Shown here in pieces: positions 40,235 through 51,599 of a DNA stretch of 64,000 nucleotides. Below the pieces are notes generated by a model that did no database searches, had not been told where the DNA came from, and saw only the letters and a list, made by a program, of their open reading frames with translations. Source of the DNA: Megamerina dolium (lineage: Eukaryota > Arthropoda > Insecta > Diptera > Megamerinidae); NCBI GenBank assembly GCA_963854835.1, contig OY978525.1, positions 5,723,501-5,787,500 on the forward strand, given 5' to 3'. The stretch's first letter is position 1. Each line of letters opens with the position of its first letter. The translations under genes and the position numbers were made by a program.

Positions 40235-40934
40235 CCGTCGTAGATTTTATATATTTAGAGGCAATTTCTGGACAGATGTGTCATTATTTGTCGATTTTAG
40301 CTGTTTTTACGTTCATTTTTTAGGGTAGCCGCCCTAACAGGTAAAATAGAAGGTAAATGTGTTTGCGGAAAATATTGATTAGCAGAATTTGATAGGAGTT
40401 GGTCATATAATTTATCTCACTAGAGACATCCTTGGAGCGATGGGAGACAATTTTATAGAAACGTAAATTTTATACGGGAGCCTATTTAAGAAATAGAGAT
40501 TGGGGGCAAGAATGTTTCACAAAAATTATGTAGAGAACAAATTAATTGAAGTCAGCTTTACATTTGATCCCTCTATAGGAAACTGTTGGGAAGCTATGTT
40601 GTTTAAATGTCGATTTTCATGTATATTTAAGTTCATTTTTGTATGTAACTCCAACTAAGGAGTGAAAACAGAAAATAAGTGTGTTTGGAAAAAATGTTCA
40701 TTGTTAAAATTTAATAGGAGTCTGTCATGCATTTTATCCCTCTAAAGTCACCCTTGGAGAGGTGGAAGGTATTGTAATGAAAACGTAAATTTTGTAGGGA
40801 AGACCCTCGAAAATCTGATAATAGGTGGAAGGAATGTTGAGAAAAAACATTGTGGAGACAAAATAAATTGGGCTCATTTGTACATAATATCTTTCTAGAA
40901 GCGAATCCAGGGACGCATTCTGTAGAAATATTCG
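40235..40934 (+). repeat. Family A satellite array, ~320-bp dimeric form
   Basis: Corresponding boxes 'gttcattttttagggtagcc' and 'gttcatttttgtatgtaact' lie about 320 bp apart (40321, 40641). The alternate type, 'cgtaaattttatacgggagc' and 'cgtaaattttgtagggaaga', lies about 321 bp apart (40473, 40794). This is the same dimeric spacing as in the 33-kb array, so the dimer predates their separation. Confidence 0.83.
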
Positions 40935-41789
40935 CATCTATTTCCCATACCGCCTGCCTGACTTTTTTCTTTTGGATCACGTATTTATTCATGAAAACTA
41001 AGAGAATAGTGAGACGCCAATATCAAAATATTTTGAGCTATAATATGCTTAGCTCTCATAAAACTATATAATTCCAACATTATTACTGCTCGATTAAAAA
41101 TGGAGATCAAAGTATTTCTCAGTATCTCCACTGATTTTTTCTAACGTGTGTGCTTTTGCTTAGAATTTCTTCGTCAATGCCTCATTTTTTTTTTTTTTTT
41201 TTTTTTTGTAAAACTACAATATATAAATGATAATTTTAGTCAAAAAATGCAACAATTTTTAAATTTTTTTTCACGTTGCATGTAAAGCACTAAAGTGTTT
41301 AAAAAATATTTCTAGAAATATTTATTAGCTTACCCTCGCAAAACAAAAGGATTGTGATAGTAAAATAAAAAAATTATATCTCGAAAATCATTACACAAGC
41401 CAATTTTATGGTGTTTTCGAAATTACGAGGTGCAAAATTCATTTCAATAAAATTGTCGCTGTAATTATTGACTTTGCCTGGCCGTATGATTTTTTTTTTT
41501 GAGTTCTGTTACAGAACTCTTTTAAATCATTTTTTTATTGGCACTCTTTCAGGAGTCGAAGGATTTTTTTTTAAATAGTTTTTTGATATTATGAAAAAAT
41601 AAAATGTATCTATTTTATAATTTTTATAATATTTAATGATAATTTATCGCCTAAGCCGTAGGACTATCTTTAGTAATTAAAAATAAGTGTGCTATCAAGC
41701 GGCGATTCGTAGGCGTTAGTCACTAGTAATCTCTACAGTCATTATTTCTAATATTGTGCACTAAAATAGAAAAACTTCATATCCTCGTG
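40935..41789. other. AT-rich noncoding spacer
   Basis: No gene. Contains a poly(T) tract at about 41185-41207, an AT-rich region and a small hairpin 'gagttctgttacagaactc' (41500-41518). Confidence 0.6.
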
Positions 41790-42656
41790 TATAACCAAGC
41801 TTCCCGGCTACCAGTCCGGAGCCGAATGGGGCTGAAACTGGTAGTAGCTTCGGCTACGAGGTCTTAACAAAAGACTTTAAATTTGGTACCACGGGTGATC
41901 AGGTAGGAATCCCTCCAACCTGATCGTTGGGAACGGCCCTTCGGGGAGGTTTTCGTGGTGGCTGAGGTAACCCAAAGAACACGCGGGTAGAGTATTCCAC
42001 GTCACACGGCGTGGGTACTCGATGTGGAGTTGCATTGCAACCAGGGTGCTGACCCCTTAGATCAGAAGAGGTTTTAGATGGGTCTCGATCCAAACCAAGG
42101 AGGGTAGTACGTCCATTCAACGTGCCCCAATTGGTACCGTAGGATACTGGAGGTTGGTTTCTGATTTTCCACTCATACGGGGCGCCTATCAACGCTTCAA
42201 ATTGATACACACGCTTTGGGCGTCGTGAGATAAGGCCATCACTGGCAGGTGCTCACGATAAACACATCGACATTTCTGTATAACCAAGCTCCCGGCTACC
42301 AGTCCGGAGCCGCATGGGGCTGAAACTGGTAGTAGCTTCGGCTACGAGGTCTTACCAAAAGACTTTAAATTTGGTACCACGGGTGATCAGGTAGGAATCC
42401 CTCCAACCTGATCGTTGGGAACGGACCTTCGGGGAGGTTTTCGTGGTGGCTGAGGTAACCAAAGAACACGCGGGTAGAGTATTCCACGTCACACGGCGTG
42501 GGTACTCGATGTGGAGTTGCATTGCAACCAGGGTGCTGACCCCTTAGATCAGAAGAGGTTTTAGATGAGTCTCGATCCAAACCAAGGGCGTCGTGAGATT
42601 AGGCCATCCTGGCAGGTGCTCACGATAAACACAGCGACATTTCTGTATAACCAAGC
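41790..42656. repeat. GC-rich tandem duplication (489-bp unit, then a 367-bp deleted copy)
   Basis: The junction ATAACCAAGC occurs at 41791, 42280 and 42647 and delimits two tandem copies. The second lacks about 122 bp present in the first (the part with 'gtccattcaacgtgccccaa'). The copies differ at only a handful of positions, so the duplication is recent. Base composition is near 50% GC, very unlike the flanks. Each copy carries a GTAGC-TTCG-GCTAC hairpin, enclosed just upstream by CTACCAGT...ACTGGTAG. I suspect the structured 5' untranslated region of a retrotransposon, but no coding part is attached and I recognise no family. The minus-strand open frame across it is not similar to any protein I know. 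Confidence 0.85.
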
Positions 42657-43310
42657 ATTTATGCCATAGGTTGGCAGCTCTATTTATTCACATTTGTTAT
42701 TGCCAGAGGTGGATATATGCCATTAAGTGAATAGCCTCTACAAAAAAAATCTGCTAATACATTTTATTGGCAAAAGTTTTATATTTATTGCAATTGCTTT
42801 GATTTTGCGCGTTTTTTTTTTTCACAAAAAAAAAAGCGCCTACAACACAAAGTAGTATTTATGCAAAGACAGATAAATAGGTACTATAAACATTAAATGT
42901 GAATATATAAATGTATTTAGTTGAAGTACTTATAATAAAAAAATGTGGTACTTTACAAAAAAAAAAAAAAGATTTAAATGGAATAATTTATGAAATGTTA
43001 GAAACATTATCGAATTTTCGCATTATATGTACATAAGTAAATGTTGTTAATAAGCCACTAAATTACTATATAATGCAAATAAAAATCCCAAAATGGGTGG
43101 AAGATATTGAAGATATTAAATTGAAATTGCCAGGTACTCGTATATGTCTAAATTAATTTATTTTTATACCTTTAATAAAATATGCTATACACACACACAC
43201 ACACCTCTCCTAATACATTATGTATACTATGTGTGACACACATAAATAGCATATGTTCACAATATATGTACCAATATATATATATACGAATACTTGTGTA
43301 TGATCAAGAG

Positions 43311-43329
43311 ACGACGACGACGACGACGA
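43311..43329. repeat. (ACG)n microsatellite
   Basis: Six ACG units seen directly. Confidence 0.85.
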
Positions 43330-43569
43330 TGCTGATGACAATAAAATTGTATTCAGTGGTAAAAATCCATAAAATCCACTTGGTATTGAATATATCGAAA
43401 ACATTTAAGTAATTTTATTTAGTATTGAATGAATGAATGAATGAATGATTTTGGTCGCTGCAAATAACGATTTACGCACAATGATATTGTAACGATATGA
43501 ACACGTGCTACATACTCGTACATATTAGCTTTATATGAAATTATAACGTGCATAAATGTGTCACATGCA

Positions 43570-43594
43570 TACACACACACACACACACACACAC
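43570..43594. repeat. (CA)n microsatellite
   Basis: Perfect run of about 12 CA units. Confidence 0.9.
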
Positions 43595-44662
43595 TCATAT
43601 GAATGTACATTTTTATAGCAGCCTTTTAGGCAAGATGATGTTATGCATAATATTTTAATTCGAATCGATGAAATTTACTTTGTAACGATACGAAGAGGCA
43701 GGAAGGAAGGGTTTCTTTTTTTTTTTTTTTTTGAAATGCCCAACATGTTGTTGGACACATACAAATATATACTACATATATGGGCAATTGTTTCAATATT
43801 CCAAACATTCTAACGCGCTAAAATATGCAATAGTAAAAATAATTTTTTTTTCTTGTGTTCATCCTAAAAGTATGTATTATTATTATGCAAGACATGTCCT
43901 TATACATATGGCAAGCAAGTGGCAAAGCAGCTTAACTAAGGCACACATACGTACATGTTCTGGCAAATGTAAATATTTTTATGAATAAAATACTTGGATG
44001 TGACTGTGTGTGCAATTCAATAGAAATTGAAATAGGCAAAAATATGGCAGAATGGTACATTCGAGTGTAGGAGAGGTGATCTGAACTAACGAGAGCAACA
44101 AACATACATCCAATAACGAAAAAGAAATAAGTAAGGTGGTAATTGAATTGAAGTGAAAATTGCGTACGACCAGAACAGACGTTAACCGACGTATGTGAGA
44201 AGGTACTACATACAAATGTAGTATACATACGTATACGTGTCGTCTACTCACATATCGTATGTCTCCATGCATACTTTATTTGATTTATGATTAGGCAATT
44301 GTGTGGTAGCAACATAGTTCAAATGTTCATATTTACTTATTTGTTTCTTTTTTTTTTCTGTCAACTTTTCGATTGCGTCGTTTCACATATATGTCTATAA
44401 AATGGTGCATGAACAAAACAATTCTGGCATATGTATGTAATCAAAATAGCCATAGGCCGAATATATAAAATAAAATTGAGTTGGAACAATAACAACAACA
44501 ACAAAATGGTAATAGAACAAAAAAAAAAAAAGAGAAAACCAAAAAAAAAATTTGGTTTGTGGCACAAATTAAAGTGAGAATATGTTAAAGCAATGTGTCG
44601 ATGATAATGTGACTGTAATACTTAATGATGCTTAATATATACATCAATAAATACATGTATGT

Positions 44663-45235
44663 ACAGGGTGTTTATAAACAAGATGATTCGCTGAGTTTTT
44701 AAAACTTAATATCTTGAATATCAACTTAATAATAATATGGCCAGTTCAATGAATTTATATAATCAATGTTGATGTTTACTTTTAACACTGTTGGTGATTT
44801 GTAATAAGTTTCTTGTATGTATATATGCAGCTATACATTAATTTCATGAATAATTCATTAATATTCATATCTATATATATTAAAGGTTAAATTAATTCAA
44901 ATACGAATTCCACTAATTGATATGAACGATGACCACGATCTAAAATTCAGAGTGTTGATGATTCCGTTCAAGTTCATTAAATGTATGTGACTATACATTA
45001 AATTCATGAATAATTCATTTATTTGAAAATTTATACCAAAAATTTAGCTAATCAAATACTTTACAAACTACCTTATTCATACGACAAATTCAATGAAATT
45101 GTATGACCTACGTTGAGATCTACTATTTAATATATTAATGATTTCCTTAAAGTTCATTATATGCATATAAATATACATGAAATTCATGAATAATTCATAA
45201 ATTATTAAACGAATACCAATAGTGCAACAGATTCG
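44663..45235 (+). repeat. Family F repeat (three diverged units, ~160-180 bp)
   Basis: The segment 'ctatacattaaattcatgaa' followed by 'taattcat' recurs at about 44832, 44992 and 45172 (spacings 160 and 180), each preceded by 'gttcattaaatgtatgtga' or similar. The region starts with 'gtacagggtgtttataaaca'. No coding capacity. Confidence 0.7.
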
Positions 45236-45592
45236 AATACTTCCGTCTGTAAGTCTGTCTGTACGAATCATAACTATCGAGAGCATAAAGCGATCGAGCT
45301 GAAAATCGACCACCTAATGTTCTTTTCACCAATGAACGCATGAGTTTGTGAACGGCAAAAATCTTATGAAAGCTACGACTCTGTCTAATATAAAAGTATA
45401 TAGCTGATTGAATGTTTTCACATTTTGAACGCGAAGAAATAAAACTCTCGAACTGAATCTCGGTGAGTAGAATTTGCCACACCCTTCAATTAATATATTG
45501 GTAGATACCAAATAGTCGCGATCGCTAATAATTTGACATCGTTGTAATTGGATGTAAAACATGCCAACCTCCCAAAAAAAAACAAAAAAAAT
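45236..45592 (-). repeat. Family B array, minus orientation, short and diverged
   Basis: Opens with 'gtctgtaagtctgtctgtac' and then 'gcataaagcgatcgagctga', a leader also seen before the 22.6-kb array ('gatatgaagcgattgagctg'). Two degraded boxes follow: 'ctaatataaaagtatatagc' (about 45387) and 'tgccaacctcccaaaaaaaa' (about 45562). Confidence 0.75.
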
Positions 45593-47027
45593 TGAAATGA
45601 GTGAATTAAATGCATTGTTTTCATAAAAGTAATTACATTTTATTCATCACATTTACTCCACTGATGAAATTTTACCAGAAACAGGGAGAGAGATTTAAAT
45701 TCATTAAATTCATGAAATACATTTGTATTCCTTAAATTCGAAGTATTCATTAAATTCATTAAATTCATAAAAATAAATTAAATTATTGACTCTAATAGAA
45801 ACTTAAGTTTTAGCAGATTTATATTTTCAAATTTCAATTTAATTTGAGTTCATTAAATTCATTAAATACATTAAGTTCGCCAAACTTATCAAATTTTCAC
45901 TTAAATAGAAAGATGACTTTTAGCGAACATTTAAAATGTAGTACAATAAATTTCAAAATTTTTCATTTTACAACCAACAAAACGTAATATGAAATTCACT
46001 ATTGGGTAAAAATATTTTAAAAACCATAGCAACCAATTTATGGAAAAATATGTGAAAATGAGTGTCCAACTTTTAAGCTATGCGTTTGTAAAATAGACAT
46101 ACAAACAAACAAAAATGAAATAATTTCTACAAAACATCAGTTGCAATGTGTGTGAGTGTGTGTGTGTGTGTGTTGGAAAAAGTCAAAAGAATGTAGTCAC
46201 AAGGTAGAGATATGACAATATAGTATATACGCCCAATTTAGTACCATCAAAAACAGATACAATCATTTTATACATTTATGTATATATGCACACAGCATAG
46301 TAAACGTACGTATGACCCCATACGATTTGTAAATACATATTATACTCGTATGTACTCATACATATTTTCGAGGTGCTATTTTTCAGGCAATTGGTGTGAA
46401 TCATGTTATACATATGTATGTACCTATATATATATATGCATTTCATACATATGTATGTACTTATATGTACATGTTCGTGCGAACATATCATCGTGATATA
46501 TATAGACATACTTCATGGCGCACAATAATAACGTAGATAAGAGGATTAAAAAGCAACGACAATATCAAAAATAAAAACACGAAAAATAACAACAACAGTT
46601 CATACAATATACAACGATGATAAAAAGTCAGCTGGATAGATTAAATGTGTCTATATACTTTAATGTATGTGCTACATACGTATGTACCTACATATGTGGC
46701 ATGTGTGTTAAGCTTGTTTACAATGGTGGTGGACGAGAAGACTTAGTGGGAGTAAAAGTTGCTACCCAAAGCAAAACTAATGCGAAATATTAAACTTGAG
46801 CTATGATTAGTAGGTCAACGAAATGAAAGCAAAACATAATGAAAACTAGCCTTAACAGCACACAGTGTATCAAAATTAAGTTTTCATTAGGTGCTTCAGG
46901 TACAGATTTTTAATGTTTAGATTAAGTTCTTTGGTTTAAATAAAAAATTCGTGAAAAATCTAGTGAATTTGAGATCCTTATACTTTTCATTACCTTTGAA
47001 GCAATCACTTTAAAATAACTTGAATTT
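45593..47027. other. AT-rich noncoding spacer
   Basis: No gene. At 45690-45880 short ATTAAATTC/ATTCATTAA motifs recur irregularly. (GT)n at 46146-46174. Dense TACATATGTATG palindromes at 46400-46470 and 46670-46700. Confidence 0.6.
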
Positions 47028-47445
47028 CCCCCGGCATAGGCGTGATTCATTCATTTCAAAGGGAGTAATTTTTTATTGTATTTATTTATATATTGCATTT
47101 ATCAAATTATCTTAATAACATTTTGCTTATTATGTCTTGAAATGCTATTGTTATTTCCGAAATATATTTTCTGATGTTGATGTAAGCAAGTTAGAACTGG
47201 TTTATACCGACCCCGGCAAAGGTGTGATTCATATAATGAAATTTGAAGCGATAAATTAAATTGACCCTGGCAAAGGTGTGATTGTAGCTATTAGCATATA
47301 CTTGTATATTTAAACTAACTTAATTAACAACTTTTTCTCTAATTACACTTCTAGTTGCCAATTACGTAAATATTTTCCCTAATGAAATTTAAAGCGATCA
47401 GCTTGAAGCATTCGCAATTTCTCCCGGCAAGGGCGTGGTGCATTT
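47028..47445 (+). repeat. Family G repeat with CCCGGCAAAGGTGTGATT motif
   Basis: The motif CCCCGGCAAAGGTGTGATTC and variants occur near 47031, 47212, 47265 and 47422 in otherwise AT-rich DNA. Partly conserved companions are 'aatgaaatttgaagcgat' and 'ggagtaattttttattg'. Unit boundaries are unclear. Confidence 0.6.
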
Positions 47446-47746
47446 TATTGGAACGGAGAAATTTTTAGTTGTAAAAAGTTACAACTATATATTTATATCA
47501 ATATAATATTAATATTAGTGATTCTAATTTCGTAAAACTTTTTCTTTGTGAAATTGACTTGACTTTGAAACGCTGAATTTGTTCACCAATTAATTGAAAT
47601 TGTTAATTAAAAATTAAGAAACTACAACATTAGTTATATCATGCTTTGAATCAACATTAAATAGTTGGTTGGTTAATTAATGATCTTCGGATGCACTAAG
47701 AGTACTTAGCATGAGTGATAGTATATTACATATATAAGTATATGCT

Positions 47747-47760
47747 ACATGGTTTAAGTA
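47747..47760. other. Target-site duplication, left copy (SINE)
   Basis: ACATGGTTTAAGTA, identical to 48128-48141. It flanks the SINE's A/T-rich 3' tail. Confidence 0.93.
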
Positions 47761-48127
47761 AAATAAATAAAATAAATATGTGGCACTTAAAGCCCCAAAG
47801 GGCTCATTGGCCGAGCTTCTCTTCTATTACTGTTGTGCGTCTTAAATTTTGGACAGTATTAGAATGGACCTACTTATTTTAGCCGGTTCCGAACGGCAGA
47901 ACACTTGTGACATCACTTTTTCTGAGCTTTGTCACAGAGTTCTTTTTAGAAACTTTTTCATGGCAAGTTGTTACTGTCGGAAGAATTGCCAATTGCTTGC
48001 CGACAGGTGGGTACCATTCGAAAGAAAAATCTTTTCGATATAAAATTTGTTATGCATCAGCCGGGTATTGAACCACGACCTACAGATCAGAAGGCGAACA
48101 CACTAACCACTGAGCTACGGCACCCAC
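47761..48127 (-). mobile_element. tRNA-derived SINE, full length
   Basis: Read on the minus strand from 48127, the head is tRNA-like: GGGTGCCGTAGCTCAGTGG, then TTCGCCTTCTGATC, then GGTTCAATACCCGGC. About 220 bp of unrelated body follow, including the inverted pair 'ctgtcggcaagcaattg' / 'cttccgacag'. A 3' end with 'ctcggccaatgagccctttg' leads into an ATTTATTTT-type tail. It lies between two perfect 14-bp duplications (47747-47760 and 48128-48141), the mark of LINE-machinery insertion. The tRNA part would not fold into a working tRNA and is followed directly by the body, so this is a SINE, not a tRNA gene. The open frame on the opposite strand is incidental. Confidence 0.95.
48064..48117 (-). 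promoter_or_regulatory. SINE internal RNA polymerase III promoter (A and B boxes)
   Basis: On the minus strand the A box TAGCTCAGTGG lies at 48107-48117 and the B box GGTTCAATACC at 48064-48074. Both match the standard pol III consensus, and the 32-bp gap between them is within the usual tRNA range. Confidence 0.85.
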
Positions 48128-48141
48128 ACATGGTTTAAGTA
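48128..48141. other. Target-site duplication, right copy (SINE)
   Basis: ACATGGTTTAAGTA, identical to 47747-47760. It abuts the tRNA-like head. Confidence 0.93.
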
Positions 48142-48869
48142 TACGTAATATAATATGTATTTACTAAAAGCATTATTTCCGGAAAAAAAGAAAACAAAAA
48201 GAAAAATTCTACAGAAACTAAAAAATTGAAAACAAAGAAGAAGAAGAAAAAAAATAATCGTTTACATTATCTATCTATGCTACATTACATACAGGACATT
48301 ACATATGTATTACTGTTGTGCTATTAGTTGCAACTTCCTTATAATCGTATATTTTATTTAACAATGTTGCATTGCAAACTTTTTACATTATAATAATAGC
48401 GAGTTAGAGATAAAACATCTCTTAAAACTATAAAAAGTTAGAATAAAGTGAAAACTGTTAATTAAAAGTTGTTTTTTGTTTTTACTTGGCAAATTCATTT
48501 TTTTCCGATTATTTAGAATTTTATTTTGAACTCTATTTCGCAGTTAGAAGCAACTCAACTTAGAGTAAAGTTATTTTAGTTTACAATAATAAGAATTACT
48601 TGGAACAATGTTTGAAGTTGATGTATGCTCTAAACAGTTTAAGTAAGCAAAAATGTATAATAATAATTGATGAATCATTATCGAATTGAACTTTCATTCA
48701 AATATCTTTACGAATTGTAATAAATCTATGTAAATAATGCAAAAGTTCTATGTACATATAGCTAATGCAATATTGAAATTTTATTACACTTAATCAAAGA
48801 AGTATAAATAAAAATGTCTATAACGTATATTTGTATGTATTTGTACAGGGAATTTGAATAAGAGATGTC
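48142..48869. other. AT-rich noncoding spacer
   Basis: No gene; an A-rich and GAAGAA-rich stretch at 48185-48255. Confidence 0.6.
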
Positions 48870-49600
48870 ATTTGAAATTTCCCATTATTTTTGACCATCA
48901 TCAAGCGCCGTCTTCAAGCACAGCTATAGTCAAATTAATCGATAAATATGAACGTTTCGGACAAGGTAGTGTCGTAAAGGCTCCAACACGTACTCATCTG
49001 GCGAAGTCAACTGAATATATGAACTTGGCCTATCCAAAGCCACTTTACACTGTATTTTGTATAAAGATTTTCGCTTACATGCTTATAAGGTGCTTAGGGC
49101 ACAATAATTGAAGTCCTAAGAGCAGAGATTCAGAGCCATACATTCATCATAAGAATATAATGATTTCTCCAAAAAAAATTATACTGAGTTATATGTAGCT
49201 CACTTTCGTCTGTTTGAGTATATGAAAAAGAAAAGCTGTCGCATCTGGGGCTCTGAAAATTTAAGAGAAATCATCCAACAACCTCCCGATTCCCAACGAG
49301 TGACAGTTTGGTGCGGTTTTTGGAGTGGCGATGTCATTGAGCCATAATTTTTCACAAGTGATGCTGGTGTGACCGTTTCAGTGAATGCAATTTCATTAAC
49401 GAACAATGTTGACTGACTTTTTTGCCCTGAAATTGATGCAGGATGGCACTATATGTCATACAGTTGGTGACATAGTGCATCTATTGCGAGAAAAATTGCA
49501 TGTAAGTGCAATTTCTCGAAATGGGAACTTTGAATGGCCGCCGACATCATGTGACTTAACACCATTCGATTTTTTTCTTTGGGGTTACGCTAAAGATTAA
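48870..49600 (+). pseudogene. Mariner-type transposase pseudogene, DD41D (rosa-like)
   Basis: A decayed Tc1/mariner-superfamily transposase. The N-terminal helix-turn-helix part is recognisable as APSSSTAIVKLIDKYERFGQ then GSVVKAPTRT. After a gap a different frame reads HKDFRLHAYKVL (about 49050-49090). Next come AHFRLFEYMKKKSCRIWGSE, QRVTVWCGFWSGDVIEP and FTSDAGVTVSVNAIS. The last block reads QDGTICHT...ISRNGNFEWPPTSCDLTPFDFFLWG. The second catalytic Asp (GAT 49442-49444) and third (GAT 49568-49570) are separated by 41 residues, the DD41D spacing known from the rosa group. The position of the first catalytic Asp, before AHF, reads Tyr (TAT 49192-49194), and the reading is broken by stops. 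I could not find terminal repeats. Confidence 0.85.
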
Positions 49601-50724
49601 AATCAAATATCATCAAAAATTAATTATATTATATTAATCATACAAAAAAACCAACTTATTTACATTTTGACTTATTTCATTAATCAATTTTGCTACATAG
49701 AATTGTTCTCTTTGATCTGTGATATTTAACAGAAATTTTATAATAATTAATATTGTGCTACTCTATAATTTGTTATAATTTTTATAAAATCCAAAGGAAA
49801 TTTGTAATAATATTTTTTCTCTTACAAGAGCGCACTGATTAATTACGAATTTTAATTAGGATGACACTCCATATTAATGAGTTTGTGAAGAAAAAAAAAG
49901 CCCCAACAGCAACACAGAAGCAATGAAAAAGTATATGAAAAATTAAATAAAAACCATAAAAGCATAAAATTAATAAATATTACCTACCTAAATATAAAAA
50001 ATAAGTCTACCAATGCTGACCACATGAATATGAAAGCAAAAGTACTCATACATGTAGTTATGTATCGTGTACATATATGTATGTACAGAGACTTAATGCA
50101 AATATTAATTAAACGAATGGTAATGAATGAATTTAATGAATTAAAGAGCAACATCCTTCAAACAAACATATACCTACATACAAACACACACATACACGCA
50201 GTCACAGTCAAACACACACACACACACGCAAAAAGATATCATAACACTGTTGGTAGCAGCCTTTCATGCGGTACACTGTCAGTCGTAATTAAGTTTTCAC
50301 AACAAATGTGCGAATTCTTGTTATGCATATTTGCATTAATTTGTTGTTTTTGTTTTGATCTTTTTGTTTTCTTTTTATAGTATTTGCATATTCAATTAGT
50401 TAAAAGTACTTATTATGATTTAAATCATATTCATATAGGTATAAGCACTGATTGTACAAAATATTATGAATATTTAAAGTATAATTTGTTTATACTTTTT
50501 ATATTGAATTATCACAATGTTTAAATCGGTAATGCTTTGGAAGAAATATTAATTTTTAAAGAGTCTACTACTAGTTCCTTGTACAATATTCTAGCCTCAA
50601 TAATGACTTTACAGTGACTAAAGAATTATAATAGTCCTCTTAATTTACCTGAATAGCACTACTCAATGATGGAAGCGAGATTTTGACCACTGATGAAGGT
50701 TAAATTTTTGTTCAATCATAATGT
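49601..50724. other. AT-rich noncoding spacer
   Basis: No gene; (CA)n at 50212-50227. An open frame of 118 codons at 50024-50380 runs through this microsatellite and resembles nothing I know. Confidence 0.6.
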
Positions 50725-51599
50725 ACGAACGTATGAAATCTATCGCTTACAGCCTAAAACAACGACCGAAAACATACATTTGTATGAGAGGTGGGCGTGA
50801 TTTTCATCCGATACCATCCAATTTTGAACTACACAATCCAATAGCAAAAGTAATTGGATCTACCGTGCTTCAGCTTGATAATTTTCTATTTTCATATGCA
50901 AAGTGTCAAAAAAATACAAACGCAAGCATAAATTTGTATGGGTGCTATATTTGGTTTTTATTCAATTCAATCCAGTTTTAAGTAAGATAAATATTTAAAA
51001 AATATATTTGCTAGTACCGAGTTTCAGCTTAATACCGTTATATTTTCGGTCAAAAAATGTGAAAAAACACATCCAGCAACATACTTTTGTATGGGGAGAT
51101 GGCACAGTTTTTATCCAATTCACGACAGTTTTGAATATGTATCTTAATTCATAAATATATTCGCTTGTACGAAGTTTCAGCTTGATAGCGTTCTATTTTC
51201 GGGTGTAAAATATGAAAAATACGCATTCAGCAACATACTTTTGTATGGGAGGTAGTCTTAGTTTTAATTCTAGTCAGCATTTTTTGACATATGTTTATTA
51301 GTTAGAAAATTAAAAGTCATGCAACAAATTTCAGGTTCATAGCTTTATATTTTCGGGAGAGATATGTGAAAAATCTCATTCTACAACATACTTTTGTTGG
51401 GGGCGTATGAGTAATTATTATTAAATTTATACGGCGATTTTCTAATATAAAAATTTTCTGGCAAAAATTTGCGTACGCCCCAAAATTTTGTTCCTGATCT
51501 CTTTATTTTCGAAAATAACGTTCTTTTGTATGAGATTTAGACGTAATTTTCATTGGATTTCTCCCATTCACGGATTGATTTGTTCGTTGATAAAAATAA
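50725..51599 (+). repeat. Family B satellite array, ~153-bp monomers, plus orientation
   Basis: Boxes of the 'cttttgtatgggaggtag' type at about 50783, 50938, 51091, 51244, 51395 and 51529 (spacings 155, 153, 153, 151, 134). The conserved neighbour 'agcttgatagcgttctattt' is present in most units. The array ends where foldback MITE copy 3 begins. Confidence 0.9.

Larger units (their letters stand above)
42657..44662. other. AT-rich noncoding spacer with microsatellites
   Basis: No gene. Holds (AC)n at 43188-43204, (ACG)n at 43311-43329, (GAAT)n at 43424-43447, (CA)n at 43570-43594, poly(T) near 43717-43731, and TACATATGTAT-type short palindromes. Confidence 0.6.

Noticed and set aside
41899..42210. 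103-codon minus-strand frame in the GC-rich duplication as a gene
   Set aside because: It resembles no protein I know; the second copy carries a deletion and a base loss (ACCCAAAG to ACCAAAG) that shifts the frame, and GC-rich DNA has few stops by chance.
48050..48127. A tRNA gene on the minus strand
   Set aside because: Pol III boxes are present, but the sequence lacks a consistent cloverleaf 3' half, runs into a SINE body and is flanked by a 14-bp target duplication.
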